The notes under the pieces: model-generated | The model's database searches: none | Told to the model about the DNA's origin: nothing | What the model saw: only the letters and a program-made list of their open reading frames with translations | Part shown: positions 1 to 10,174 of the stretch, piece after piece | Layout of the letters: every line of letters starts with the position of its first letter | How positions within the stretch are numbered: the first letter of the stretch is position 1 | NCBI GenBank assembly: GCA_963989245.1 | Contig: OZ022339.1 | Coordinates: 27,536,048 to 27,600,047 of the forward strand | Length of the DNA stretch: 64,000 nucleotides | Direction: 5' to 3' | Source of the DNA: Nansenia antarctica | Lineage: Eukaryota > Chordata > Actinopteri > Argentiniformes > Microstomatidae | Program-made: the position numbers and the translations under genes

Positions 1-2
1 TG

Positions 3-179
3 CCGGTGGTGGTGTTCACCGATCATAATCCCATTGTTTTCCTATCTCGGATGTATAATCACAATCAACGTTTGATGAGATGGGCTTTGATAGTACAAGA
101 TTACAAATTAGAAATAAGACATAAAAAGGGGATAGACAATGTGCTAGCAGATACTCTCTCTAGAGTATTGGAGGAGTAG
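3..179 (+). CDS. Ty3/gypsy-type pol, C-terminal RNase H end (Gmr1-like), partial
   Basis: The window opens inside a reading frame that ends at the TAG at 177-179. The peptide carries the C-terminal RNase H block of Ty3/gypsy polymerases: TDHNPIVFLSRM, then QRLMRWALIVQDY, then the terminal LADTLSRV. RNase H degrades the RNA strand of the RNA-DNA hybrid during reverse transcription of the element. The frame stops straight after this block, and only 78 bases separate the stop from a purine tract and LTR, so no integrase follows. In most Ty3/gypsy elements integrase comes after RNase H; in the Gmr1-like fish group integrase lies upstream of RT, so pol ends with RNase H exactly as here. A deletion of a downstream integrase would look the same, and the 5' part lies outside the window. 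Family assignment is from motif memory only. Confidence 0.75.
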   Translation, partial: PVVVFTDHNPIVFLSRMYNHNQRLMRWALIVQDYKLEIRHKKGIDNVLADTLSRVLEE

Positions 180-257
180 GCGGGCAGGTTGGTTTGTGGT
201 GGTAATAGCAGTTGTAACCTGTCCGAATCCTTGGGTTTGTGTCTTAAGGGGGGGGAG

Positions 258-1089
258 TGTGACGGCTATGAGCAGCCTGGTTGTCTGTCTGTGTGTATGT
301 CTCTTTAACAGCCATAGGAGATAAGTCCAGTCCAGGGGATCCACCCCCCCCGTGATAATTGCCAATCAACTCCAGCAGTGGTCAATCAACTCCAGCAGTG
401 GTCAATCAACTCCAGCCAATCAACTCCAGCCAATCAAATCCAGCCAATCAACTCCAGCCGATCAACTCCAAACCAGCCAATCATCAGAGGCCACATCAGT
501 TAAAAGACATTGACATGAAAGCAGCAGGAGCTGTGTGATTCTCTCACACAGCTCCCACCATTCTTTTGTTGTACTCCATTGTTCGTTTGATCCTTGTTAG
601 TTTGATACTTTGTTCGTTTGATCCTTGTTAGTTTGATCCTTGTTAGTTTGATCCTTGTTAGTTTGATACTTGTTAGTTTGATACTTGTTAGTTTGATACT
701 TGTTAGTTTGATACTTTGTTCGTTTGATCCTTGTTAGTTTGATCCTTGTTAGTTTGATACTTTGTTCGTTTGATACCTTGTTCGTTTGATCCTTGTTAGT
801 TTGATACTTTGTTAGTTTGATACCTTGTTAGTTTGATACTTGTTAGTTGATACTTTGTTAGTTTATACCTTGTGTTAGAAACCTTTTAGTAATTATTGTT
901 TAAAGAACCATCCTCGGGATGAGTTTATTGTTTATTTTAGTTTGAAGTATTTGTTGTAACTCCAGCCCAGTTTTTATCGATACCAATAAGACTGTTAATT
1001 TGTCTTGGCCTGTAATAAATATCCTTATAACATAACACCAGTAATACTTTGTTACTTCTTCTTCTCCCTAGCGAACATAGAACGTAACA
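258..1089 (+). mobile_element. 3' LTR of the Ty3/gypsy (Gmr1-like) element
   Basis: The LTR begins with TGTGACGG directly after a polypurine tract (246-257) and ends with ...GTAACA, giving TG...CA ends. It contains two internal tandem blocks: CAATCAACTCCAGC-like units at about 362-482 and GTTTGATCCTTGTTA-like 15-bp units at about 588-860. A polyadenylation signal AATAAA lies near 1013, where an LTR R region is expected. The 5' LTR is outside the window, so the pair cannot be compared. Confidence 0.75.
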
Positions 1090-2436
1090 GTGTAGTACAG
1101 TACTAGTTATTAGTGTGGTACAGTATTAGTTATTAGTGTAGTACAGTACTAGTTATTAGTGTAGTATAGTATTAGTTATTAGTGTAGTACAGTACTAGTT
1201 ATTAGTGTAGTACAGTACTAGTTATTAGTGTAGTACAGTATTAGTTATTAGTGTAGTACAGTACTAGTTATTAGTGTAGTATAGTATTAGTTATTAGTGT
1301 AGTATAGTACTAGTTATTAGTGTAGTATAGTACTAGTTATTAGTGTAGTATAGTACTAGTTATTAGTGTAGTACAGTACTAGTTATTAGTGTAGTACAGT
1401 ATTAGTTATTAGTGTAGTACAGTATTAGTTATTAGTGTAGTATAGTATTAGTTATTAGTGTAGTATAGTACTAGTTATTAGTGTAGTACAGTACTAGTTA
1501 TTAGTGTAGTATAGTACTAGTTATTAGTGTAGTACAGTATTAGTTATTAGTGTAGTATAGTATTAGTTATTAGTGTAGTACAGTATTAGTTATTAGTGTA
1601 GTATAGTACTAGTTATTAGTGTAGTACAGTACTAGTTATTAGTGTAGTATAGTATTAGTTATTAGTGTAGTACAGTATTAGTTATTAGTGTAGTATAGTA
1701 TTAGTTATTAGTGTAGTACAGTACTAGTTATAAGTGTAGTACAGTACAAGTTATTAGTGTAGTACAGTATTAGTTATTAGTGTAGTATAGTATTAGTTAT
1801 TAGTGTAGTACAGTATTAGTTATTAGTGTAGTACAGTATTAGTTATTAGTGTAGTACAGTATTAGTTATTAGTGTAGTATAGTATTAGTTATTAGTGTAG
1901 TACAGTATTAGTTATTAGTATAGTATAGTACTAGTTATTAGTGTAGTACAGTATTAGTTATTAGTGTAGTACAGTATTAGTTATTAGTGTAGTATAGTAT
2001 TAGTTATTAGTGTAGTACAGTATTAGTTATTAGTGTAGTACAGTACTAGTTATTAGTGTAGTACAGTACTAGTTATTAGTGTAGTATAGTACTAGTTATT
2101 AGTGTAGTACAGTACTAGTTATTAGTGTAGTACAGTACTAGTTATTAGTGTAGTACAGTATTAGTTATTAGTGTAGTACAGTATTAGTTATTAGTGTAGT
2201 ATAATATAGTACTAGTTATTAGTGTAGTACAGTATTAGTTATTAGTGTAGTATAGTACAGTACTAGTTATTAGTGTAGTACAGTATTAGTTATTAGTGTA
2301 GTACATTATTAGTTATTAGTGTAGTATAATATAGTACTAGTTATTAGTGTAGTACAGTATTAGTTATTAGTGTAGTATAGTATAGTACTAGTTATTAGTG
2401 TAGTACAGTATTAGTTATTAGTGTAGTATAGTATAT
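1090..2436. repeat. 23-bp minisatellite, about 57 copies
   Basis: Head-to-tail repetition of a 23-bp unit, core TAGTTATTAGTGTAGTA, starting at the base after the LTR end. Units differ almost only at two C/T positions (ACAG/ATAG and ACT/ATT), so there are four common unit types. A few units near 2200-2430 carry 5-bp TATAA/TATAG extensions. No unique spacers, so it is not a CRISPR array. Confidence 0.95.
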
Positions 2437-2661
2437 ATACAACTATACTAATACATCTGTGAAGAAGATCACCTCCCACTTCAAGTGACTCGACGTGTTC
2501 AGATTCTCTCTCTCTCTCTCTCTGTGTCCCTCTCTCTCTCTTCTCTTTTTTTAAATGTTGTTATTATTATATTGTTCTCTATCTGTGTGTTCTCTGTCTG
2601 TGTTGTGACTCAGCCAGTGATAGTGTTAGGGTTGAGTTAACACTGCCATGTTAGGCAATCT
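2437..2661. repeat. Gene-free stretch with (TC)n microsatellite
   Basis: Holds a CT/TC-rich run at about 2504-2542 and AT-rich sequence. I see no gene. Confidence 0.7.
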
Positions 2662-2807
2662 GGGGGGTATTCCATCAACGTTGATAAAGGAAAATTGAGG
2701 CTTATTTTTTATAACTCTCGCAAAATGTATCAAAATAAGCCTGGATATTTTGATAATTCTCACGAGACTTGGATTTTCCTTAAGCGTTGTTGATGGAATA
2801 CCCCCCC
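2662..2807. mobile_element. MITE, 146 bp, near-palindromic
   Basis: Both ends read GGGGGGTATTCCATCAAC in inverted orientation, and the similarity extends about 40 bp inward (AAGGAAAAT...). No coding capacity. The target duplication is unclear, so the superfamily is unassigned. Confidence 0.75.
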
Positions 2808-2916
2808 TACAGTCTAATAACACGAGCATGGTTATGTAACACTGTATGTAAAAATATATATATTTTAGACATTAAAGTATTATTCCTTGACCTTGTTATT
2901 GCTTTACTTATACACA

Positions 2917-2949
2917 CACACTACTACACACCACACACACACACACACC
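2917..2949. repeat. (CA)n microsatellite
   Basis: Short interrupted CA run. Confidence 0.85.
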
Positions 2950-3198
2950 TGACAGTGTAATTTATATTAGTTTTACATTTATTCAAATCTACAGCCTACG
3001 TAATTATTATTCTATTGCTCTTTTTGCCATTGTCTTTTTAAACAGTTTTTGCCTACCTGCACTCATGTGTAAGGATTACCCTTGAAGTGTAACATGCTTC
3101 ACCCTGCCATAAATATATAAATATAGAGAGAATTGGATTTGTGTTCTTCTGAAAATGCCATTCTAATAACCGTGTCTCCTCATGTCTCCTGGAAGGTG

Positions 3199-3280
3199 TG
3201 CGTGTGCGCGCCTGTGTCTCTCTGTGTGTGTGCGCGCCTGTGTGTGTGTGTGTGCGCGCCTGTGTGTGTGTGTGTGTGCG

Positions 3281-3326
<46 letters not shown>

Positions 3327-3345
3327 CGTGTGTGTGTGCGGGCTG
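3199..3345. repeat. (TG)n microsatellite with CG interruptions
   Basis: TG/CG-alternating tract of about 145 bp. All open frames through it are compositional artefacts. The alternating purine-pyrimidine with TGCGCG blocks is prone to Z-DNA. Confidence 0.95.
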
Positions 3346-3471
3346 GTGCTCAGTGTGAATGTCATTTTCTTTTTTTACTGGAACCAATTTTCATCACGCT
3401 GCATGCAATTCATGTCAATGAACGATATCTTTATGTGCATAATTATGCCACCTAACTCTGTTAGAGTGCAT

Positions 3472-3732
3472 ATCGAGGGCTGAAGAACATAACCTCCTAT
3501 CTGAAAAATTCACTTATTTTTTTTTTTCTTGTAGAATGCTATTTAAAAAATAAATAAATAGCATTCTACAAGAAAACAACAGTTATTTTTTAAGGATACC
3601 ACTATACAATTCATACAATTGTATAGGGGTATCCTTAAAAAATAGCATTCTACAAGAAAACAACACAGTGTTTTGTGTTTTCCCAAAAAAGTAAAATTTT
3701 CAGATAGGAGGTTATGTTCTTCGGCCCTCGAT
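3472..3732. mobile_element. MITE, 261 bp, with nested inner palindromes
   Basis: Terminal inverted repeats of about 35 bp begin ATCGAGGGC at the left and mirror at the right. Inside are two further inverted pairs: a block reading TTGTAGAATGCTATTT (about 3530) with its complement about 3570 and 3645, and TAAGGATACC (about 3591) with its complement about 3626. The RNA or single strand would fold almost end to end. No ORF. Confidence 0.8.
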
Positions 3733-4202
3733 GGTCGTGTGGCTAATAAACCATCTAACCATCTAAATTTCGAAATATCATTGCAGAAGCATTAGGAAGA
3801 CATATAAAATATAGTGTTGTCTTTAAACAATCTGTCTAAATTTGGAATAAAGTAATAGTTTGTGTAATTGATAGTTTAATTTCTATACGTGTTTGTCTAA
3901 TGTTGTTGTGTATGTATGTTACATGTTCTTCCCTGGCTTTTATTATTTAATCGTTTTTATTGTAGGTCCCTGGCTCTTATTGTTTTATTGTTTTTAGTCC
4001 TTTTATCTTCTCTTTTAACTTTACCATATATACCTTACAAAACACCCTCAAACTCACCGCCCTCACCTCACTCACTGCTTTCAAACAAATCCTGCAGCGA
4101 ACCATAGTCGATCAATGCACCTGTTGATCACCGTCTCCCACCCATCCCATAACCCATCACTGCCTCATTTTAAGTACCCCTGCTCCACTACCCCCGCTAT
4201 CC
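3733..4202. other. Gene-free AT-rich stretch
   Basis: TTTTATTG-rich sequence followed by C-rich sequence, resembling the untranslated 3' region of a LINE. The similar stretch at 9277-9550 may be its continuation beyond the hAT insertion. No gene seen. Confidence 0.4.
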
Positions 4203-4500
4203 CAGTGTTTCCTCTATATGCATTTATTGGTGGCGGGCTGCCACGAATGAATTTCCTCCGCCACAAATTGATGCAGTCCACAAAAAAAAAAAAAAATAAA
4301 AAAAAAAAAATAATCCACCTCTGAACATTTTTGATGATTAAAATATATCTGATCCTAGATCAGCGCTATAATGGATGTTGACTATAAGTGCACCTAAATC
4401 CACGCCCATCTCTCTCTAACCGCTGATCCAAAATCAGATTAATGACATTAAACATTCAGTTGACACGTGACACAAGGGCTACTCCTGATTGGTCTAAATG
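4203..4500 (-). mobile_element. hAT-type non-autonomous element, left arm (split copy)
   Basis: Begins with the terminal repeat CAGTGTTTCCTC and matches, in reverse complement, the part of the element at 46195-47366 that runs from its right end inward, up to the block GATTGGTCTAAATG. At 4500 similarity stops abruptly and resumes at about 8871 with TGTGAACCGG, which is contiguous in the other copy. The arm is therefore half of one element interrupted by the LINE at 4501-8870. Confidence 0.8.
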
Positions 4501-4819
4501 CCATCGCATTATAGTTTCTGTTTTAGACGATCAGGCGACATCCATCCACCGATCCATCCACCGATCCATCCATTCTCAGTTTAAGACGTGATATTCATGT
4601 TATTGGCCAAAACTAGTCAGTGTTGCATGTTTGCTAGCTAGCTTTACCCACAATCTATCAATCTAATAGACCACACTTACGTGTCAGGTGACCCCATACG
4701 ATGGAAACTAAGGACTTCAGGTGGAATTATTTGCTCTTTTGATTAAACGGAAATAAAGAAAGGCGTAACATCACCATTGATTGACCGGAGATTGTGCGTG
4801 CCTTTTGGAGTACTGCACA

Positions 4820-4892
4820 ATGGGGATTATGCTCCAAGTTATTCTAGGAATGTTTCAGTTCCTCTTGCTCACCAGAATACCCACGTCCCATG
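4820..4892 (+). other. Signal-peptide-like short ORF ending at a splice-donor-like GTACGT
   Basis: ATG at 4820 opens a hydrophobic stretch (MGIMLQVILGMFQFLLL) with a plausible cleavage region ending in SHAK, followed directly by GTACGTAC. It looks like a first exon of a secreted protein, but it lies inside the LINE 5' region and may be chance. I do not recognise it. Confidence 0.2.
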
Positions 4893-5343
4893 CCAAGGTA
4901 CGTACAATACTGTCGGAGAATAGTTAGGACTTTGATTAGAGCTGCTACTAGGTTACTAAGGTGGTTACAGCAGGAAATGCTTTTTGTGACTTTCCATTTG
5001 CTTTCCATTTGCTCAGCAATTCACTGCCATGCCTGTTGTAAGACGCAAGTATGATCACAGTGACAAAACATCTGAATTGACACCTGATCACTGTCAATCA
5101 ACTGTAATTATCAGTAAGCTACATTCATGGCAGAGAAGCCCGCAGAGCTGACCGAGATCCAGTGGAGAGTGTGTGACTTCAACAACTTGACTTCAAGTCA
5201 GTCGTTTGAGTGGCGTTTGAGTGGCGACTTTGTAACTCCCCGGACGGCAAAACCTTGTATCTGGATATACACGGACAAGATCTCGGCTGGGGGGGATAGT
5301 AATAGTTGTCGTTGTGGAGTTCCAGTTGACACTTGAACTCAAC

Positions 5344-5934
5344 ATGAGCAGTCGCATCAACAACGCAACGGCGAGGATTATTCCACACTTTCTCCTGTTC
5401 CTTCTGTGGATTACGGATTTATACATTAAATCACCACAGAACTTACATCTTATGGAGAAGGAGACAAACTTTATTGGAAAAAATGAGACCCATAGCGACT
5501 TTTATCTCCACGCCGCAAATAAGTATTTAAACCTCGGAGCGGCGACTATTCACACAACGCTTACTGCTGACCTGACGCGGAAGAACAAGCCCCCGGCAGG
5601 TAGAATGGACCGTAGGACCATGATCTGTCTCTATCTACTTCTCTCGGGAGACATTCAGCTGAATCCCGGTCCAGTTTCAACCAGGCAGGCTACACGTTTG
5701 GCCAGAGAGCAGCTGTGCCTTTCCCAGGCAAATGTTGCTAGCGACGCCATCGTCGTCAAACCAGCAGCGGTCTTCCTGGATTCAGACGAGGCTATCAAAA
5801 CAAAGGGTAGCTATGCTAACAACATTCCCCCCTCCCTCCCCCACCCGGCGATGCATTGGTGTGAACATAACCTTATCTCCACAAATGTCCTTCATCCTGA
5901 TTGCCCTTTACAGACCACCCTCAGCAAATGTTGA
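5344..5934 (+). CDS. LINE copy 1 N-terminal ORF with 2A-like NPGP peptide
   Basis: I chose the ATG at 5344 because the same MSSRI start is conserved in LINE copy 2 at 10175; an in-frame ATG lies upstream at 5314. The protein begins with a hydrophobic segment (IIPHFLLFLLWITDLYI) that could act as a signal or anchor. After about 100 residues comes a second hydrophobic run, YLLLSGDIQLNPGP (2A core encoded at 5650-5673). NPGP peptides make ribosomes skip one peptide bond between G and the last P, releasing the N-terminal part. The canonical D(V/I)ExNPGP has Glu where this has Gln. Such 2A-like signals are known in APE-type LINEs of sea urchins and other animals. The frame ends after an abrupt change near 5840, where the endonuclease continues in another frame. 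Confidence 0.65.
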   Translation: MSSRINNATARIIPHFLLFLLWITDLYIKSPQNLHLMEKETNFIGKNETHSDFYLHAANKYLNLGAATIHTTLTADLTRKNKPPAGRMDRRTMICLYLLLSGDIQLNPGPVSTRQATRLAREQLCLSQANVASDAIVVKPAAVFLDSDEAIKTKGSYANNIPPSLPHPAMHWCEHNLISTNVLHPDCPLQTTLSKC

Positions 5935-8399
5935 TTTCTACGATAGATTCAAGAACATGCTGAAAGAATGTAATTTTAAGAAGGAGGTCATTATCATGGG
6001 TGACTTGAATATCAACTTGGAAGATAAAACGGCTAGGAAAAACCTCAAGTGCATCACAGATGGTCTAGACCTATCCCAGCTTATCCAAGGGCCTACCCGA
6101 ATAACCAGTTCCACCAGCACCCAGATTGATCTGGCGTTTAGCAATAGACCCAATAGAATTATGAAGACCTTCAACATGCTTACTGGACTGTCAGACCATA
6201 ACTTGATCCTGGTAGCCAGGAAGCTAAGCAAAGCACGATTTAGACCCCTCACAGCCAGTGAATCAAATGGAATCCCCAAAAAGGAGCAGGACAACTTTAA
6301 AACTGTGGTCCAAAATCTCAACTGGAATGAGCTACTGGCAGGAGTAAGTGTAGAGGAGGATAGTCAGGCATTTTTGAATAAAATGCAAAACGTGATAAAT
6401 AAGTTCACTTGTTTGATTAAACACAGGACCAAAAAGAACAGCCTTCCCTGGATGAACACAAACATCCTACAGCTGATGAGAGAGCGAGACACTGCATTAA
6501 AAGCAGCCCTCAAAACAAAACTACAACATGCCAAGCACCATTATGCCATGGTGAGGAACAAGGTTGTAAGGGAGACTAAAAAAGCCAAAGCTGACTTCTT
6601 TATTACAACTATTAATGAGGCCAGGGGTAATGGTAAAATGATCTGGAGACAGCTTAAGAAGCTGACAGGTACACAGCAGGGCAATAGGAAAGCACTTGAA
6701 ATCAATATCGGAGGAAACCTCACAACAAACCCACTTGAAATAGCAGAGGCCTTCAACCACTACTTCGTTGAATCTGTAGCTAACATTGCACAGGGCTTTG
6801 CAGATCACCAGGAAAATATATGCCCACTCCCAGCCATCACACTGGAACCAGCCTTTTCCATTAAGAACGTCTCTGAGTCAGAAGTTAGGGAGATAATCAG
6901 ATCCCTCAGACCATCTAAGGCCAAGGATGTGTTTGGGATGGACACAGCCATGCTCAAGGAGCTTAGCCTTAGTAGCCCCATCACTAGTAATATTAACCTC
7001 TCTATATCACAGAAACAGTTCCCAAGTGCTTGGAAATCTGCTATTGTCACTCCCATTTTTAAGGCTGGTGATCCACGCATAATCTCCAACTACAGGCCAA
7101 TTAGCATCACCCCCACAAAGTCGAAGGTGGCAGAGAAATGGGTAGCCAAGCAGATCATCTCCCACCTCAACAGTAGTTATTTCCCCTTACATCCCATGCA
7201 GTTTGGCTTTAGGGCCAAACACTCTACTGAGACCGCAAACTGTCTCTTTATAGAGAAAATAAAATCTCTCATGGATAAGGGTGGTGTCGTAGGTGCTGTG
7301 TTCCTCGACCTTAGAAAAGCATTTGACACTGTCGATCACAAAGTCCTCCTCTCCAAGCTAGCCACTTTTAACTTCTCTGAGGGTGCTTTGAAATGGATGA
7401 AAACGTATCTCTCTGGCCGCTCTCAATCAGTTTGTGTAAACGGTCGCCTATCTGAGCCACTGAATCTATCTACCGGTGTTCCGCAAGGATCCATACTGGG
7501 GCCAGTCTTATTCAGCATGTTTATTAACGATCTGCCATCAGTGTGTCCTGAGGTTGATACACTAATGTATGCTGACGACACTGTACTATTTGTACATGGT
7601 CAGACCAAGACGGAGGTAGCTGCTGTACTTACCAAATCTATGGCATAGGTGACTACATGGTTGAACCACTGTCGTCTCCAACTTAATGTTTCCAAGACGG
7701 TCAGCATGTTTTTTACCAAAACAAACCGTTCTGCTGAAGAAGCATATGTCATTATCTCAGGGGAACAACTACAAGTTGTGAACGAGTTCAAATATCTTGG
7801 GGTGCTGTTAGATTCCAACCTCACTTTTAAGGCACATATCAAAAAGGTCTGTAAAATTGTCAAGTTCAATCTGTCCAACTTCCGCTTTATAAGGGACTAC
7901 ATGTCAACAGAGGCAGCTACCATGTATGCCCACGCCATGATCTTCACACACATCAACTACTGCATAACAAGCTGGTCACAAGCAAATCCCACAACCTGCA
8001 AAGCACTCGAGTCACTATACAAACAAACAATCAAAACACTAGACAAGAAGCCAAGACACTTTCACCACTGCACAATACTGAAGAAACACAACATTCTAAG
8101 CTGGGACAACCTACACAAACCTCTGCCTTGTCTATAAAACTATCCACAATTTAGCCCCACCACCACTTAACACCTTCATCTCACGACCAGGAAGTACAGC
8201 ACGCACCACAAGGAGTGTCACCAGAGGGGACTGCACCATCCCATTTAGGAGGAGTGCCTTTAGTCAGTCTGCCTGGTCAGTTAGAGGGGCACGTGAATGG
8301 AACCTGATTCCAGGGCACCTTAAAGAATTAGGCACCTTTAAATCATTTCGAAAGCACCTAAAACAGTGGATGATCAACACACACACCTGCCAACATTGA
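5840..8399 (+). pseudogene. LINE copy 1 endonuclease/reverse transcriptase, broken
   Basis: The sequence encodes the C-terminal half of an AP-like endonuclease (YRPP, GDLNIN, GLSDHN blocks), a linker, and a reverse transcriptase with FLDLRKAFDTVDH, GVPQGSILGP and the catalytic YADD at 7568-7579, which makes cDNA at the nicked target. The N-terminal half of the endonuclease, with its catalytic Asn and Glu blocks, is missing: the 5' module joins straight to LYRPP. A TAG at 7646-7648 interrupts the frame, which otherwise continues without a shift. A frameshift near 8128 separates the final block, ending REWNLIPGHL...QH with TGA at 8397-8399. The copy cannot retrotranspose. Confidence 0.85.
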
Positions 8400-8870
8400 A
8401 ATGTCCTGTCCTATACCTATATGTCATGTGTACCGCCTGTCTGTGTACCGCCTAACATGTCTTACCTGTACAGTCTGTGTGCTTGTTTTTAGTCTGCTTA
8501 CCGTGCGTATATGTTGCTTGCTTTTAGTCTGCTTACCGAATATGTACCCTCCCTTTAACCGCCTATGATTAATGTATGCTCTTTTAACCCTCTGCTTATA
8601 TGTACCCTCCTTTTAAGCGCCTATGATTAATGTATGCTCTTTTAACCCCCTATGTTATGCCCTTAAGCTAAATGCTTGTCCTGTCTACTTTTTTGTGCCT
8701 AGGTCTACCTATATTTTATCTTTTAAATGTACTTTTTTCCTCCAGGGAGCCGTATACAACATCATGGCATAGGGACTGCGGATGAAAACTAGCTTTCGGG
8801 CTAACTCTGGCGTATTTACAATTTATTTTTGTTTTATTAATATGCACTGTCCCTTGAATAAATAAATGAA

Positions 8871-9276
8871 TCTATGTGAACCGGCATGAGAACCGTGCAG
8901 ACTCAACCATCCCTGCTGAAAAACTGTCGCAAATTGAAGAACTCGCGCAAGTTGGAAACACTGGGAAAATTTCGCCAAGTTGGACATACTTTTCCGGTTG
9001 TGTTTGAGACGGAGCCAAGACTGCTCGTTTGGAATGACATTGGATCCGTGAGTAACGTAAACCTTCAGAGCTTATGGATGGAAACCGGTATCACAAGTTT
9101 ATATTCTGTATATTCTTTTTTATTTTTTTGCCATACTACCTCTAGTTTTGGTTGAAATTAGGTCGTTGTTTTGAGCGCGCGTGCGCGTTTCATGAGCATG
9201 CGTGTTTTATGCGCGTGCACGCGAAAAAAAAATCGGCTCTCCGCCACAAATGTACAAATTCCTGGAGGAAACACTG
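8871..9276 (-). mobile_element. hAT-type non-autonomous element, right arm (split copy)
   Basis: Matches, in reverse complement, the part of the element at 46195-47366 from the block GCATGAGAACCGTGCAGACT outward to the terminal repeat, ending CCTGGAGGAAACACTG. A stretch of about 550 bp present in that copy (about 46520-47070) is missing here. Flanks share TATCC on both sides of the composite, shorter than the usual 8-bp hAT duplication. Confidence 0.75.
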
Positions 9277-9550
9277 TATCCCTCACCTCCGCTCTTCCTC
9301 ACCCCTACCTCCTCCGTCTCTCTCCCCTCTCTCTGACTGTTAGTATTTTAATGCATCTGTATTTGCCAGTGTTTTATTGTTTTATAGTTTTATAGTTTTA
9401 TTGTTTATTGTATTACTTAACCTTGTTTTATTTCTAGCTTCCCACCCCCCAAAGAGCCATTGCTTTTTGGTCAGGCTGCATTTGCAAATAAGAATTTGTT
9501 CTTACATGTTTGCCTGGTTAAATAAAGGTTAAATAAAATAAAAAATATAT
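9277..9550 (+). mobile_element. LINE 3' end remnant
   Basis: Ends with TTTGCCTGGTTAAATAAAGG followed by TTAAATAAAATAAAA, a 3' tail form common among fish L2/CR1-like LINEs. No coding part is left. Confidence 0.55.
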
Positions 9551-9689
9551 TGTATTGCATTGTATTGTGTGCATTGTGCATCTTATTTATTTCCTGCATT
9601 TTATCTATTTTACAACTGTGAAGCATTTTGGTTCAGCACTGCTGTATGTAAACGTGTTATATACATAAAGCTGACTTGACTTCCCAAAT

Positions 9690-9836
9690 ATGCAGAGAAA
9701 CTGTTTGAGTTGTTGAGGCTATCAAGGAATGAGATCCTCGCCAAGGAGCAGTCCCTGGCTAGCAGAGAGAAAATCCAAGCTGAACTTGATAAGACCTCCA
9801 TGTCCTATGAGGAAGTGGAGGGTGACAGCCTGTCAT
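9690..9836 (+). pseudogene. Open coiled-coil-like fragment, unidentified
   Basis: Preceded by an acceptor-like CCAAATATGCAG, one frame is open and charged with heptad-like spacing (EKLFELLRLSRNEILAKEQ, then REKIQAELDKT). Codon choice and amino-acid pattern look like a real coiled-coil exon rather than random sequence, but there is no good donor at its end and no neighbour to join. I do not recognise the protein. It could be a retrocopy scrap of a host gene. Confidence 0.3.
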
Positions 9837-9900
9837 GTACATCTGATTACGCGCTTCAGTGTTTGTAGTTGTTGTACTAGATGTTGTTGTTGTACAAGTT

Positions 9901-10060
9901 GTATTACAACTTGATCTTAGGCTTTTCTTCTGTTAACATTAGTTTTAGTGAGATAATAGACTCGTTACCAAGCTGCTCAGCATCGGAGGGACACACACTA
10001 GCTAGCGGCTAGCTGGTTCGCCTCTAGTCTAACTGAACTTTACATTTTGAATTTCGTGAG
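9901..10060. other. Short unassigned stretch before LINE copy 2
   Basis: AT-rich DNA with a GCTAGC-rich patch near 9995. It may be part of the LINE 5' untranslated region, whose exact start I cannot fix. Confidence 0.3.
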
Positions 10061-10152
10061 TTTAGAATGATAAGGTTCTATCTCCGTTTAGAATGATAAG
10101 GTTCTATCTCCGTTTAGAATGATAAGGTTCTATCTCCGTTTAGAATGATAAG
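10061..10152 (+). repeat. 26-bp tandem repeat in the LINE copy 2 5' UTR
   Basis: About 3.5 copies of a unit containing TTTAGAATGATAAGGTTC, directly upstream of the ORF start. Tandem 5' monomers can act as promoter units in some LINEs; that role is inferred here. Confidence 0.85.
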
Positions 10153-10174
10153 GGACAGTTTAGCAGCAGTCATC

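Larger units (their letters stand above)
4501..8870 (+). mobile_element. LINE (APE-type, L2/CR1-like superclade) copy 1, inserted in a hAT element
   Basis: A 4.4-kb segment separates the two arms of one hAT copy, so its borders are defined by an empty-site comparison inside this window. It holds a long 5' region, an ORF with a 2A-like peptide, endonuclease and reverse transcriptase sequence, a 3' untranslated region of about 470 bp and a simple AATAAATAAATGA tail. The left target reads TCTAAATG and the right TCTATG, a plausible imperfect target duplication. Pol is dead: an internal join, an in-frame TAG and a frameshift. Confidence 0.8.

Noticed and set aside
1090..2436. Regular short repeats resembling a CRISPR array
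   Set aside because: Units are contiguous with no unique spacers, the genome is vertebrate, and there are no cas genes; it is a minisatellite.
3133..3483. Cys/Val-rich plus-strand frame and His/Thr-rich minus-strand frames
   Set aside because: Translation of a TG microsatellite; the same holds at 26979, 48529, 50258, 51060 and 56760.
4203..9276. Treating the whole span as one autonomous hAT transposon with coding capacity
   Set aside because: The coding DNA inside is a LINE on the opposite relative orientation, and the sister copy at 46195 shows the arms are contiguous without it.
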